Below, in pieces: positions 17,543 to 26,153 of a stretch of DNA of 64,000 nucleotides. Source of the stretch: Roseburia sp. (GTDB lineage Bacteria > Bacillota > Clostridia > Lachnospirales > Lachnospiraceae); NCBI GenBank assembly GCA_019421345.1, contig JAHZFL010000006.1:1-64000 (forward strand), read 5' to 3'. The translations under genes were made by a program, and so were the position numbers. Each line of letters starts with the position of its first letter. The stretch's first letter is position 1. The notes beneath the pieces were generated by a model. The model worked only from the letters and a program-made list of their open reading frames with translations. It had not been told where the DNA came from and made no database searches.

Positions 17543-18121
17543 ATGGCGGTTTTTTTGGAATTATCGTTTTTGGGAGCCGGACTTGCGATGGATGCGTTCG
17601 CCGTGGCTGTGTGCAAGGGACTTGCGATGCGCAGGGTCAATCGGGGACAGGCGGTTGTGATCGGACTGTTTTTCGGCGGCTTTCAGGCGTTGATGCCGTT
17701 TCTTGGCTGGCTGTTAGGAATGCAGTTTGAACATTATATCACAAGCATCGACCACTGGATCGCGTTTGCGCTGCTTGGAGTTATCGGCGGAAAGATGATT
17801 TTTGAGGCAATGAAGCCGGAGGAGGCAGTGGAAATTTCAAGCATGGATGCGCCGCTAGATCTAAAGGAGCTGCTCATTCTTGCGATTGCCACCAGTATCG
17901 ATGCGCTTGCGATTGGCATTACCTTTGCTTTTTTGGATTATCCGATTGTTGAGGCGGTTGCCATTATCGGTGTGATCACATTTTTTATCGCCATCGGCGG
18001 TGTGTATGTGGGAAACTTTTTTGGCAATAAATATAAAAGAAAAGCAGAGCTTGCCGGCGGTCTGATCCTGGTACTGCTTGGACTGCGTATCTTGTTGACG
18101 CATCTTGGGATTTTGGGATGA
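17543..18121 (+). CDS. mntP: Manganese efflux pump MntP
   Basis: A 192-residue polytopic protein of the MntP/YtaF family with about six helices. Two inverted repeats carry the expected aspartates, AGLAMDAFAVAVCKGL near residue 15 and IATSIDALAIGITFAF near 115. MntP exports Mn2+ in bacteria. ATG 17543 follows GAGAGGAGAG. No manganese riboswitch is visible in the 67 bases before it, unlike many Firmicutes. It is followed by a CaCA antiporter, which may also move divalent cations. Confidence 0.88.
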   Translation: MAVFLELSFLGAGLAMDAFAVAVCKGLAMRRVNRGQAVVIGLFFGGFQALMPFLGWLLGMQFEHYITSIDHWIAFALLGVIGGKMIFEAMKPEEAVEISSMDAPLDLKELLILAIATSIDALAIGITFAFLDYPIVEAVAIIGVITFFIAIGGVYVGNFFGNKYKRKAELAGGLILVLLGLRILLTHLGILG

Positions 18122-18124
18122 CGA

Positions 18125-18141
18125 CCAAAAAAGTTTTTTGG
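18125..18141 (+). terminator. Short palindrome after mntP
   Basis: CCAAAAAA (18125-18132) and TTTTTTGG (18134-18141) are perfect complements around one base. As a hairpin it would have a tiny loop and an A/T-only body; a weak terminator at most. Confidence 0.35.
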
Positions 18142-18222
18142 ATGACAGAAATAAAAAAAGAAAGCATAAGACTGACGGTCTGCGGCAGTCATAAATTGCG
18201 AAAGAGAGGAAAAGAGAGAATT

Positions 18223-19164
18223 ATGACAGAGGTTTTATGGTCGGTAGTATTATTGGTGATCGGTTTTGTTTTGCTGATCAAGGGCGCTGATTTTTTTGTG
18301 GAGGGAAGCTCCTCGGTGGCAAAGCGGCTAAAGGTTCCGTCTATCATTATTGGACTGACGATCGTTGCAATGGGAACAAGTCTGCCGGAATGTGCCGTCA
18401 GCATCACGGCGTCGATCACAAATAATAATGCGCTTGCCGTCAGCAACGCGGTGGGCTCCAATATTTTTAACCTAATGGTGGTCTGCGGCTTCTGCGCGCT
18501 TTTTAATCCGCTTGCGGTGGAAAAGAGCACATTAAAAAAGGAGTTTCCGTTTTCGATGATCTGTGCGGTGCTGCTTCTGGTTTTTGGCTATTTGGCGATG
18601 ACGCTTGGACGGGCAGACGGTCTGCTTTTGCTTGCGGTATTTATCGGCTTCTTGATCTGGATGGTGCGCTCGGCGTTAAAAGCGAGAGCACAGGCGAGCG
18701 ATGAGGAGTACGAGCTGCTTCCGGTTTGGAAATGTCTGCTTTTTATTATCGGAGGCATTATCGCGATTAAATTTGGCGGGGATTTTGTTGTGGAAGGGGC
18801 TTCTGCGATTGCCGCAAAGGCAGGGCTTAGCCAGAATCTGATCGGTCTGACGATCGTGGCGTGCGGCACAAGTCTGCCGGAGCTTGTGACGTCTGTTGTC
18901 GCCGCGCGAAAGAATGAGCTTGATATGGCGCTTGGCAATGTCATCGGCTCGAATATTTTTAATATTCTGTTTGTGCTTGGCGTTGCCGCTGCGATCAGCC
19001 CGATCGCTTTTATCACGGAAAATGTGATCGATATTGTGATCTTGATCGCGATGAGCGCGGTTGTGTGGGGCTTCGCATGGACAAAGAAAACGCTGGACAA
19101 AAAGGAGGGCGTTGTGATGCTTGCAATGTATGCCGTATATCTGGTCTATATCTGTGTTCGTTAA
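18223..19164 (+). CDS. CaCA-family calcium/sodium antiporter
   Basis: A 313-residue Ca2+/cation exchanger (YrbG/CaCA family) with about ten membrane helices and the two inverted alpha repeats that form the ion site: IVAMGTSLPECAVSITASIT with NAVGSNIFNLMVV, and IVACGTSLPELVTSVVAA with GNVIGSNIFNILFV. The glutamates in TSLPE are the usual metal ligands. ATG 18223 is preceded by a purine-rich AAAGAGAGGAAAAGAGAG tract. Its closeness to mntP hints at a role in Mn2+ or Ca2+ export; compare the riboswitch-controlled paralogue at 50667. Confidence 0.9.
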   Translation: MTEVLWSVVLLVIGFVLLIKGADFFVEGSSSVAKRLKVPSIIIGLTIVAMGTSLPECAVSITASITNNNALAVSNAVGSNIFNLMVVCGFCALFNPLAVEKSTLKKEFPFSMICAVLLLVFGYLAMTLGRADGLLLLAVFIGFLIWMVRSALKARAQASDEEYELLPVWKCLLFIIGGIIAIKFGGDFVVEGASAIAAKAGLSQNLIGLTIVACGTSLPELVTSVVAARKNELDMALGNVIGSNIFNILFVLGVAAAISPIAFITENVIDIVILIAMSAVVWGFAWTKKTLDKKEGVVMLAMYAVYLVYICVR

Positions 19165-19296
19165 AAAGATGAGAAGTTTGTTTTGATATACTTGCTATTG
19201 CAGGAAAAACGTAGTAGTATAGTACTAAGTAACAGTTGTGGGATTTTATGAAAAGGGCAAAAGCTTACAAATGCGGAAGGCAGGGAGGAACAAGGG

Positions 19297-21000
19297 ATGA
19301 ATTGGAGAGCCAAATTTAAAGACATGAAGGTGAGGGAGAAGCTGGGGTCTTACCGGACTCTGGTTTTCGTCGTTACGGTCGTTATGGGACTGGTAGCTGG
19401 AGGGCTTAGCATCATGATGCATGTGCAGGTCCGGAGAATTACGGAAAACTGGTCTCCGGCGCTGGCAAAGGTCATGGAGATGGATACATTCACTTCGGAT
19501 TACCGGATGAAGCAATATGGTCATCTGGTTTCGACGACAGAAGGGGAAATGGCAGAATTTGAGAAGGAGCTTAGCGAAATTGAAGCAAATATCGAGACTG
19601 TGAGTGCTGAATTTGAGGCATTGCTAAGTGAGCAGAGAGAGCGGGAATTGTATGCTGTGATCAACAGTAAGTGGACAGAATATAGGACAGAGAGCGCTGA
19701 GGTCTTGAAGTTGAGCCGCCAGAATAAAATGGAAGAGGGAAATAGTCTCATGATTGGTGAGATGCTAGGTGCTTATAATGATTTCCAGGCAAGCTTCGCA
19801 GAGTTGAAAGAATATGAGGAATATCAGCTTGCAATGGCAAAGAAGGGGGTTTCCATTCTGTTTTACAGTATGATGGCTGCGATGGTGCTGATCGTGGTTG
19901 GCGCGTTGATTTTGGTAGAGCGGTTAGGAAAGCTGCTCATCGGTACGATTACAACCCCGGTGGAGCAGATTACAGAGGCGGCAAAGCGGATGTATCAGGG
20001 CGATATGTCTGCGGGCAGCCTGATTACATATGAGTCTGCCGACGAATTCGGCGTAGTTTCCGATGCGCTGCGGGGAGCGATGAAGAATCTGTCCGATTAC
20101 ATTGATGAAATTTCGGGCAATTTGCGTGAAATTGCAAAGGGAGACCTGACAAAGCAGGGGGATGAGATTACCGACTTTTTGGGAGATTTTGCAAGTATTA
20201 AGGAATCCTTTGTTTATATTTTGAGGCGCTTTAACACAGCGTTGTCTGAAATTCAAAATACTTCCGTGCAGGTAGCGTCAAATGCCGGAACGCTTGCAAA
20301 TTCTTCTCGTTCGCTTGCAGACGGGGCGACAGATCAGGCGAGCGCGATCGAGGAGCTGACCGCGACCGTTAATACGGTGGCAACGCTTGCGGAGGAGAGT
20401 GCGAAAAATTCACAAAAGGCTTATGAGGATATTCGCAGCTCTGCGGATAAGGCGGAGCAGGAGAAGCAAAAGATGCAGGAGCTCACCGAGGAGATGAGAC
20501 GCATCACGGAGATTTCAAAGGAGATCGAAAATATTATCACTGCGATCGAGGAGATTGCGTCCCAGACAAATTTATTGTCCTTAAATGCTTCGATCGAGGC
20601 GGCAAGAGCCGGAGAAGCAGGAAGGGGCTTTGCCGTTGTGGCGGATCAGATCGGAAAGCTTGCGGCTGACAGTGCGCAGTCTGCGGTTGACACCAGAGAG
20701 CTGATCGGCAAAACGCTTGAGGAGATTGAAAAAGGAAATGCGATTACGGCATCGACCTCGGAGGCGTTTGACCGCGTGATCGGAGAGATGAAGGATTTTG
20801 CGGGCGTTGCACAGAGTATTCAGGAGAACGTAACCGCTTCTGCAGACGCTCTGGAGCAGGTGGAGCAGGGAATCGAGCAGATTTCTATTGTCATGCAGAA
20901 TACTGCGGAGGCATCGCAGGATTGCACGGTGATCAGTGACAGCCTTCTGGAGGAATCGGAAACGCTTGACGGACTGGTGAAGGAATTTAAGCTGTTTTAA
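19297..21000 (+). CDS. Methyl-accepting chemotaxis protein (4HB type)
   Basis: Transmembrane chemoreceptor, 567 residues. Membrane segments lie near residues 22-44 and 187-208 and flank a periplasm-facing-type helical domain of about 140 residues, which fits a four-helix-bundle sensor (4HB_MCP). HAMP follows (IGTITTPVEQITEAAKRMYQ), then a long coiled coil with the signalling hairpin SLNASIEAARAGEAGRGFAV near 430. It should control CheA kinase in the chemosensory array; the ligand is unknown. The DNA around the signalling tip is nearly identical to that of the second chemoreceptor at 51871. Confidence 0.92.
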   Translation: MNWRAKFKDMKVREKLGSYRTLVFVVTVVMGLVAGGLSIMMHVQVRRITENWSPALAKVMEMDTFTSDYRMKQYGHLVSTTEGEMAEFEKELSEIEANIETVSAEFEALLSEQRERELYAVINSKWTEYRTESAEVLKLSRQNKMEEGNSLMIGEMLGAYNDFQASFAELKEYEEYQLAMAKKGVSILFYSMMAAMVLIVVGALILVERLGKLLIGTITTPVEQITEAAKRMYQGDMSAGSLITYESADEFGVVSDALRGAMKNLSDYIDEISGNLREIAKGDLTKQGDEITDFLGDFASIKESFVYILRRFNTALSEIQNTSVQVASNAGTLANSSRSLADGATDQASAIEELTATVNTVATLAEESAKNSQKAYEDIRSSADKAEQEKQKMQELTEEMRRITEISKEIENIITAIEEIASQTNLLSLNASIEAARAGEAGRGFAVVADQIGKLAADSAQSAVDTRELIGKTLEEIEKGNAITASTSEAFDRVIGEMKDFAGVAQSIQENVTASADALEQVEQGIEQISIVMQNTAEASQDCTVISDSLLEESETLDGLVKEFKLF

Positions 21001-21026
21001 CAGAGAATGCAGTTGAAATGAGTGGA

Positions 21027-21069
21027 AAGATATGGTACGCTTTGGAATCATGCATACCATATCTTTTTT
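21027..21069 (+). terminator. Rho-independent terminator
   Basis: AAGATATGGTA (21027-21037) pairs perfectly with TACCATATCTT (21055-21065), followed by T residues. Confidence 0.85.
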
Positions 21070-21094
21070 GGTATGAGGTGGAGGAGATAAAAGG

Positions 21095-21466
21095 ATGGGA
21101 TTTTTTGATGATTTGACAGAATCATTGACAAGCGCGGGCAAGGACGTTACGCAGAAGGCGAAGGATATGTCTGAGATCGCAAGGCTCAAGCTGGACATCA
21201 GGGCCAAAGAGGACTATGTGAAAAAGCAGTATATGGCGATTGGCGAGGCATATTTTCAGAAGCACAAGAATGATGAAGAAGTCGATGAGGCGGAGCAGTT
21301 TTTCCTGATCCGGGAAGCGCTTGGCGAGATAGAACGGATGAAAACAGAAATTTTAAAATTGCAAAAAGCAGCCGAGTGCCCGAAATGCGGTGCAAAGATG
21401 CCGGAGGGGGCGACCTTCTGCAGTAGCTGCGGTGCAAGGATGGATGATATGTATGAGGAGGAGTAG
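21095..21466 (+). CDS. Zinc-ribbon coiled-coil protein
   Basis: A 123-residue soluble protein. The first 95 residues are helical and highly charged, suggesting a coiled coil, and the end is a double zinc ribbon half, CPKCGAKMPEGATFCSSCGA, with four cysteines in CxxC-x11-CxxC spacing. Proteins of this layout are common in Clostridia and have no established role. It overlaps the next gene by 14 bases, so both are probably translated from one message. Confidence 0.8.
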   Translation: MGFFDDLTESLTSAGKDVTQKAKDMSEIARLKLDIRAKEDYVKKQYMAIGEAYFQKHKNDEEVDEAEQFFLIREALGEIERMKTEILKLQKAAECPKCGAKMPEGATFCSSCGARMDDMYEEE

Positions 21467-22769
21467 GGCGGCACTGCCGCTTCTTCTGGCAGCGGCAGCG
21501 GGGCTTCTCTATCATTTGCTGATGAAGCCTATGGGCGGCGACGATGTTTTTTTTGCGGAGGCGTTAAGGGGCAGCAGTCTTTTGGAATATCTCTCGCATC
21601 GGTATTTGCATTGGACCTCTCGTGTGGTATCGGAGTTTATCCTGGTGCTGGTGATTCAGGCTCCGCTGCTGTGGAGAGTTATTGATTTTTTGATGTTTGC
21701 TAGCTTTCCGTTACTATTTGCGCGGCTCTTTGACGATAGCCTGCTGATGCGCTGGTGCGGTGCGGCGGCAGTTCTTTTGTTTCCGTTTCATGATATGGGG
21801 ACGGCGGGCTGGATCACTACGACGGTCACGCATTTTTGGCCGCTTTGGGGAATCTTTTTTGTTGCGCTTTTGCTTAAGAAGCTGTGGAAGGGGGAGCGGA
21901 TCCACAAGGCGGAGGCGATTTTAGGCGTGCCTGTCTGTATTATGACGGGAAGCCATGAGCAGTACGCAGTGATTCTGGCAGTTCTTTTGGTTTTGGCGGG
22001 TATCCGGTTTTTGATCCGGAAAGAGAAGCCGCTGCATCCGGTAGTTTTTGCAGTGCTTGCAGCGGTCACGGTGCTCTCGCTTGCAGTGATTGCATTGTGT
22101 CCGGGGAATGCGGGAAGAAATGCGGTCAGTCTTGCCGATCTGCCGGTTTATGAGACCTTTGGATTTGGGGATAAGCTTTATCTGGGACTTCTTAGCATTG
22201 AGCGTGTGTTTCTTGCAAATGCCGATCTGCTTTTTTGTGTGACATCGCTTGTATGGACGTCGCTTGTGTGCCTGAAAACGGGCGATTTTAAAAAGACGCT
22301 GTTGTCGTCGGGCCCGCTGTTTGTTTTGTTTGGGCAGACAGTAGCGCGCACGGCATATCCGGGACTGTCCGGGCTGTTTGTCATGCCGGGACAGATTTTA
22401 GAGTGGAGCTGGGGAGAACTCTCGACGTGGATTCCGATGGTATATCTGGCGGTATCGGCAGCCTCGATGATCTACGCGCTCTATCAGCTATTTGGAGAGA
22501 ATTTGTATGAGTATGGCTGTGTACTGATTCTGCTTGGCTGCGGTTTTGGGGCAGGAATGGTGCTCGGCTTTATGGCAACGATTTATGTCTCTGGGGAGCG
22601 TGTGTATGCGCCGTTGTATGCGATACTGCTGTTTGTGACGCTGCTTGCGGTTTACAGACAAAAAGGCGTCGTGCAGGAAAAATTAAAAACAGCAGCGGGA
22701 AAGCTTTTGGCAACGTTTGTGGCGGTTTCCTGCTGCATCAATGTATTATTTATAACGCTCTCGGTGTAA
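21453..22769 (+). CDS. Polytopic membrane protein, DUF6056-like
   Basis: A 438-residue membrane protein with about ten to eleven helices. Near the N-terminus it has GGDDVFFAEALRG followed by HWTSRVVSEF, an acidic pair before an aromatic/Arg segment that recalls GT-C-fold glycosyltransferase-like proteins and the DUF6056 family; this is from memory and not certain. ATG 21453 lies inside the end of the zinc-ribbon gene with only a weak ribosome binding site, in line with coupled translation. No substrate can be named. Confidence 0.65.
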   Translation: MRRSRAALPLLLAAAAGLLYHLLMKPMGGDDVFFAEALRGSSLLEYLSHRYLHWTSRVVSEFILVLVIQAPLLWRVIDFLMFASFPLLFARLFDDSLLMRWCGAAAVLLFPFHDMGTAGWITTTVTHFWPLWGIFFVALLLKKLWKGERIHKAEAILGVPVCIMTGSHEQYAVILAVLLVLAGIRFLIRKEKPLHPVVFAVLAAVTVLSLAVIALCPGNAGRNAVSLADLPVYETFGFGDKLYLGLLSIERVFLANADLLFCVTSLVWTSLVCLKTGDFKKTLLSSGPLFVLFGQTVARTAYPGLSGLFVMPGQILEWSWGELSTWIPMVYLAVSAASMIYALYQLFGENLYEYGCVLILLGCGFGAGMVLGFMATIYVSGERVYAPLYAILLFVTLLAVYRQKGVVQEKLKTAAGKLLATFVAVSCCINVLFITLSV

Positions 22770-22785
22770 GCCGGGAGCGTTTTTG
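22755..22785 (+). terminator. Rho-independent terminator overlapping the stop codon
   Basis: ACGCTCTCGG (22755-22764) pairs with CCGGGAGCGT (22771-22780), one G-U, and is followed by a T run. The left arm includes the last codons of the membrane protein. Confidence 0.85.
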
Positions 22786-22934
22786 TTGACATAAGAGTGG
22801 CTCGCAAAGCGTGTCGCTCGTTGTTTGACGGGAGACTTGTGTACTGTCAGGCAGCGCCTTTTTGGGGAATCATGCCGAAGTGGATAGACCGATGCTTTCT
22901 GCACCATTATGCGAAACGTGGGTGATACAATACA

Positions 22935-23483
22935 CTAGCAGGGGGACAATAGCGAGAGACGCAGATGATCTGTCCACACACCCTGAATACAGAGGCAGGA
23001 GCGTTCCAGACCCTCGCTTGTGAAATGAAGTGCTTCCAAAAGGCGCAGGGAGGCGGTATTTTCGGGCATGACCCTTGCGAATACACGGTGCAGATGCAGC
23101 TCCATAAAGGCGATGGAAATAACTTTTGCTACGGCTTCTCTTGCAAAGCCCTGATGATGGAAGGCATGGTCGAACTTATAGCCGATCTCACCGCAGGAAT
23201 AAGGCATACGCAGAATGTCATGCAGACAGACCGTTCCGATCATGCAGGCAGGATTGTCCTTTAAAAAAACATAAAAGCGGACAGCGGACAGTTTCATGGC
23301 AAGCTTTGCCTCATAAGCTAAGATTGTCTGCTGGTATTGCAGTGTATAAAAATTTTCCGGAAGGGCTGCTTCGTATCGTTCAAATAACTCTTGATTGCGC
23401 AGCCGGAAGTCTAAAACCTGCCCGGCGTGTGAGGGGGAGAGTATCGCAAGGCGCAGCCGTTCTGTTTCATAGAGCATATTCAT
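22935..23483 (-). CDS. GNAT acetyltransferase (RimJ/RimL-like)
   Basis: A 182-residue N-acetyltransferase with the start YETERLRLAILSPSHAGQVL and the acetyl-CoA region GEIGYKFDHAFHHQGFAREA (A-motif) followed by HRVFARVMPENTASLRLLE, typical of the ribosomal-protein-alanine acetyltransferase branch. The target may be a ribosomal protein or a small molecule; sequence does not tell. Of three nearby ATGs the second (23483) is 8 bases from AAGGAG and is preferred. It is divergent from tadA. Confidence 0.88.
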   Translation of the reverse strand: MNMLYETERLRLAILSPSHAGQVLDFRLRNQELFERYEAALPENFYTLQYQQTILAYEAKLAMKLSAVRFYVFLKDNPACMIGTVCLHDILRMPYSCGEIGYKFDHAFHHQGFAREAVAKVISIAFMELHLHRVFARVMPENTASLRLLEALHFTSEGLERSCLCIQGVWTDHLRLSLLSPC

Positions 23484-23518
23484 GTGCATTCTCCTTTATT
23501 TTTCCGTGTTGCAGACAG

Positions 23519-23546
23519 TCGACAAATATCACGTCATCCGTTACAA
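23519..23546 (+). promoter_or_regulatory. tadA promoter
   Basis: TCGACA (23519-23524), a 17-bp spacer and TACAAT (about 23542-23547) precede the tadA start by about 45 bases. One mismatch in each hexamer from the housekeeping consensus. Confidence 0.55.
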
Positions 23547-23592
23547 TAGGAGTGATCTTAGAAAACTATAACTTATTTGGGAGTAACTGTCT

Positions 23593-24078
23593 ATGACACA
23601 GGATGAAAAATATATGAAGGCGGCGATCCGTGAGGCAAAAAAAGCATATGCGCTGGATGAGGTTCCGATCGGCTGCGTCATCGTTCAAAATGATAAAATC
23701 ATTGCGCGCGGGTATAATAGAAGAAATACGGAAGGAAATACGCTGGCACATGCGGAGCTGTCCGCGATCAAACGGGCAAGCAAAAAGACCGGAGACTGGA
23801 GACTTGAGGACTGCACGATGTATGTAACTTTAGAGCCATGTCAGATGTGCGCGGGAGCTATCGTGCAAAGCCGCATGAAAAAGGTGGTCATTGGGAGCAT
23901 GAATCCAAAGGCAGGCTGTGCGGGCTCGGTGCTGAATCTGCTGCAGATGGCAGCGTTTAATCATCAGGTGGAGATCGCGCAGGGCGTTTTGATGGAGGAG
24001 TGCTCTGCGATGCTCTCAGAATTTTTTCGGCAGCTTCGGGAAAGGAAAAAGCGCACAGGCATTGACAATGAACCGTAA
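23593..24078 (+). CDS. tadA: tRNA-specific adenosine deaminase TadA
   Basis: A 161-residue zinc deaminase that converts A34 to inosine in tRNA-Arg(ACG). The zinc and catalytic residues are visible in NTLAHAELSAI (HAE, residues 55-57 region) and LEPCQMCAGAI (PCxxC). Length and motifs are normal. It is followed by the SRP RNA gene, a neighbourhood common in Firmicutes. The start ATG 23593 has no strong ribosome binding site beyond GGGAG about 15 bases upstream. Confidence 0.93.
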   Translation: MTQDEKYMKAAIREAKKAYALDEVPIGCVIVQNDKIIARGYNRRNTEGNTLAHAELSAIKRASKKTGDWRLEDCTMYVTLEPCQMCAGAIVQSRMKKVVIGSMNPKAGCAGSVLNLLQMAAFNHQVEIAQGVLMEECSAMLSEFFRQLRERKKRTGIDNEP

Positions 24079-24091
24079 AATAGGATATACT
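24062..24091 (+). promoter_or_regulatory. SRP RNA promoter
   Basis: TTGACA (24062-24067), 18-bp spacer, TATACT (24086-24091), ending 6 bases before the RNA. The -35 overlaps the end of tadA. Confidence 0.8.
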
Positions 24092-24096
24092 TAAAT

Positions 24097-24362
24097 CTCC
24101 GAGCAGCCGGGGTGGTAGCGGTGCCCTGTACCAACAATCCGCTATAGTTGGGGTGATGCCGATCGGAGGACCGTTAAGCGGTAGAGCTGCCCATCATAAG
24201 TGGCGTCGAAGCTTTGGTCTCGCACGGCGGGAATCTATGAACCGGGTCAGGTCAGGAATGAAGCAGCCCTAAGTAGAACCTCCCGGGTGATGCGAGGGTG
24301 CTGGGGCTGAGTTAACTGTGGTGGTAACGTCTGTCGTTTTGGCTCGAAGAAAGGCGCTCGGA
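24097..24362 (+). ncRNA. ffs: Signal recognition particle RNA, large Firmicutes type
   Basis: About 266 nt. The ends pair (TCCGAGC near 24098-24104 with GCTCGGA near 24356-24362). The 5-prime part shows the Alu-domain sequence GCCGGGGTGGTAGCGGTGCC, and the apical S-domain shows CGGGTCAGGTCAGGAATGAA followed by GCAGCC, the Ffh-binding region. The large size with an Alu domain is the Bacillus/Clostridium form (scRNA). It forms SRP with Ffh for co-translational membrane targeting. A T-rich stretch follows. Confidence 0.95.
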
Positions 24363-24404
24363 TTTTATATACAAAAATTTAGTTTTGGAGGATGAAGTTG
24401 GAGC

Positions 24405-24902
24405 ATGTGGGATAACATAAGAAAAATCTTATATAAAGCGTGCGACGTTCTGGAGCTTCTTATGGCGGGAGCGGTTGCGGTCGGTATTGTGATCGCGGCA
24501 ATGACACTGTGGCCGGAATTTTTGACCTACTGGGAGAACCGGATGGATGCGGGAGCTTTTTTGCTTTATCTGGATGCGGTTTTTAATGTTGTGATAGGAA
24601 TTGAATTTATGAAGATGCTCTGTAAGCCGAGCTCTGCAAATATCATTGAGGTGCTGATCTTTTTGATCGCGCGTCATATGATCGTGACGAGCACGACGCC
24701 GCTTGAGGATCTGTTATCTGTCCTAAGCATCGGTGTTTTGTTCTTTTTCCGGCGTTTTATGCTGATGACGAAGCCGGATAAAAAGCAGCATGTGCCGAAT
24801 CTTCTTGGGGCGATCAAGACGGCGCAGTCGCCGGAGTTTCGGAGCGCCGTGATCAAGGCGGAGGAGGAGCTTTTGGCAGAGGAGGCAAAAAAGACGGAGT
24901 GA
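24405..24902 (+). CDS. PsiE-like membrane protein
   Basis: A 165-residue protein with about four membrane helices and a charged C-terminal tail. The stretch IGIEFMKMLCKPSSANIIEV followed by LIFLIARHMIV resembles the phosphate-starvation-inducible PsiE family, where a similar helix-loop-helix with an Arg/His pair is conserved. Function of that family is unknown. It directly follows the SRP RNA and precedes pta. The match to PsiE is from memory and moderate. Confidence 0.6.
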   Translation: MWDNIRKILYKACDVLELLMAGAVAVGIVIAAMTLWPEFLTYWENRMDAGAFLLYLDAVFNVVIGIEFMKMLCKPSSANIIEVLIFLIARHMIVTSTTPLEDLLSVLSIGVLFFFRRFMLMTKPDKKQHVPNLLGAIKTAQSPEFRSAVIKAEEELLAEEAKKTE

Positions 24903-25050
24903 AGCGGGGATCAGTGGAAAACAGAGAGTATGCATTTATTTTCAAACAACCATTGAAATTCCCAAAAACTGCTATATAATAGCAAGTACAGTAAGCGTCA
25001 TGAATGAGGGCGTGGTTTTTATAACGAATCAAGAAAAAGGAGAAATTAAA

Positions 25051-26034
25051 ATGTTTGGATTTGGTCAGTTGATCGAGATCTTAAAGAAAAACCCAAAGAA
25101 GATCGTATTTACGGAGGGAAACGATCCGCGTATTTTAGAGGCGGCTTCCCGTCTTCTTGCAGGTACGTTCCTGCATCCGATCCTCGTCGGAGACCCGGCG
25201 GAGATTGCTGCGGTGGCAGAGGAGAGCGGCTATAATATCCGCGGAGCGGAGATCATCAATCCGCTTGATTATGACAGATTTGATGAGATGGCAGCAATGT
25301 TCTGCGAGCTTAGAAAGAGCAAGGGCGTGACTCCAGAGGAGGCAAAGAAGGTTCTTGCGCAGGCAAATTATTTTGGAACGATGCTGGTAAAAATGGGAGT
25401 GGCAGATGCCCTGCTTGGCGGAGCGACCTATTCGACTGCCGATACGGTGCGTCCGGCATTACAGCTTATCAAGACAAAGCCGGGCAATTCCATTGTATCC
25501 TCCTGCTTTATTCTGGTGCGTCCGTCTGCAACAGGCGAAAATGAGGTATTGGCGATGGGAGACTGTGCGATCAATATTAAGCCGACAGAGGACGAGCTTG
25601 TGGAGATCGCGGGAGAGGCAGCGGAGTGTGCGAAGATTTTCGGCGTTGATCCAAAGATCGCATTTTTAAGCTATTCTACATTCGGCTCAGGAAAGGGCGA
25701 GGATGTAGACAAGATGAGAAATGCGGCAGAGAAGGCAAAGGCGAAATATCCAAAGCTTCCGATCGAGGGAGAGCTTCAGTTTGACGCGGCGGTTTCTCCG
25801 CGTGTAGCGCGCACAAAGTGTCCGGAAAGTGAGGTTGCCGGACATGCCAATACGTTTATTTTCCCGGACATCAACGCCGGAAATATCGGGTACAAGATTG
25901 CGCAGCGTCTTGGTAACTTTGAGGCATACGGTCCGATCCTTCTTGGACTGAATGCGCCGATCAACGATCTGTCGCGCGGCTGCAATGCTTCGGAGGTATA
26001 TTCCATGGCGATCATTACAGCGGCACTCGCATAG
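25051..26034 (+). CDS. pta: Phosphate acetyltransferase
   Basis: A 327-residue enzyme of the short Pta type that interconverts acetyl-CoA and acetyl phosphate. Family motifs are KKIVFTEGNDPRILEAA at the start, LLGGATYSTADTVRPALQ near residue 125, and NTFIFPDINAGNIGYKIAQR near 270. ATG 25051 follows AAAAAGGAG; a longer upstream start lacks such a site. In most Clostridia ackA follows, but here a terminator and a MATE gene do. Acetyl phosphate feeds ATP formation, and acetate is the acceptor for the CoA-transferase at 60653. Confidence 0.93.
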   Translation: MFGFGQLIEILKKNPKKIVFTEGNDPRILEAASRLLAGTFLHPILVGDPAEIAAVAEESGYNIRGAEIINPLDYDRFDEMAAMFCELRKSKGVTPEEAKKVLAQANYFGTMLVKMGVADALLGGATYSTADTVRPALQLIKTKPGNSIVSSCFILVRPSATGENEVLAMGDCAINIKPTEDELVEIAGEAAECAKIFGVDPKIAFLSYSTFGSGKGEDVDKMRNAAEKAKAKYPKLPIEGELQFDAAVSPRVARTKCPESEVAGHANTFIFPDINAGNIGYKIAQRLGNFEAYGPILLGLNAPINDLSRGCNASEVYSMAIITAALA

Positions 26035-26074
26035 AAGTAAATAGAGAAAAAGAGCCTGTAGATCAGGCAGAGGC

Positions 26075-26110
26075 AACCGCAGCGACCGGTATTGGGCGCT
26101 GCGGTTTTGT
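26075..26110 (+). terminator. Rho-independent terminator after pta
   Basis: AACCGCAGCG (26075-26084) and CGCTGCGGTT (26097-26106) are exact complements with a 12-nt loop, followed by TTGTT. Confidence 0.85.
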
Positions 26111-26153
26111 TGCATGGAATATAGCTGTGGTATGAAAGGTGGAGAGAAATGAA

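Noticed and set aside
22850..22925. tRNA-like stretch GCCGAAGTGGATAGACCGAT
   Set aside because: Only the first half resembles tRNA-Leu/Ser; no matching acceptor or T arm follows, so no tRNA is called.
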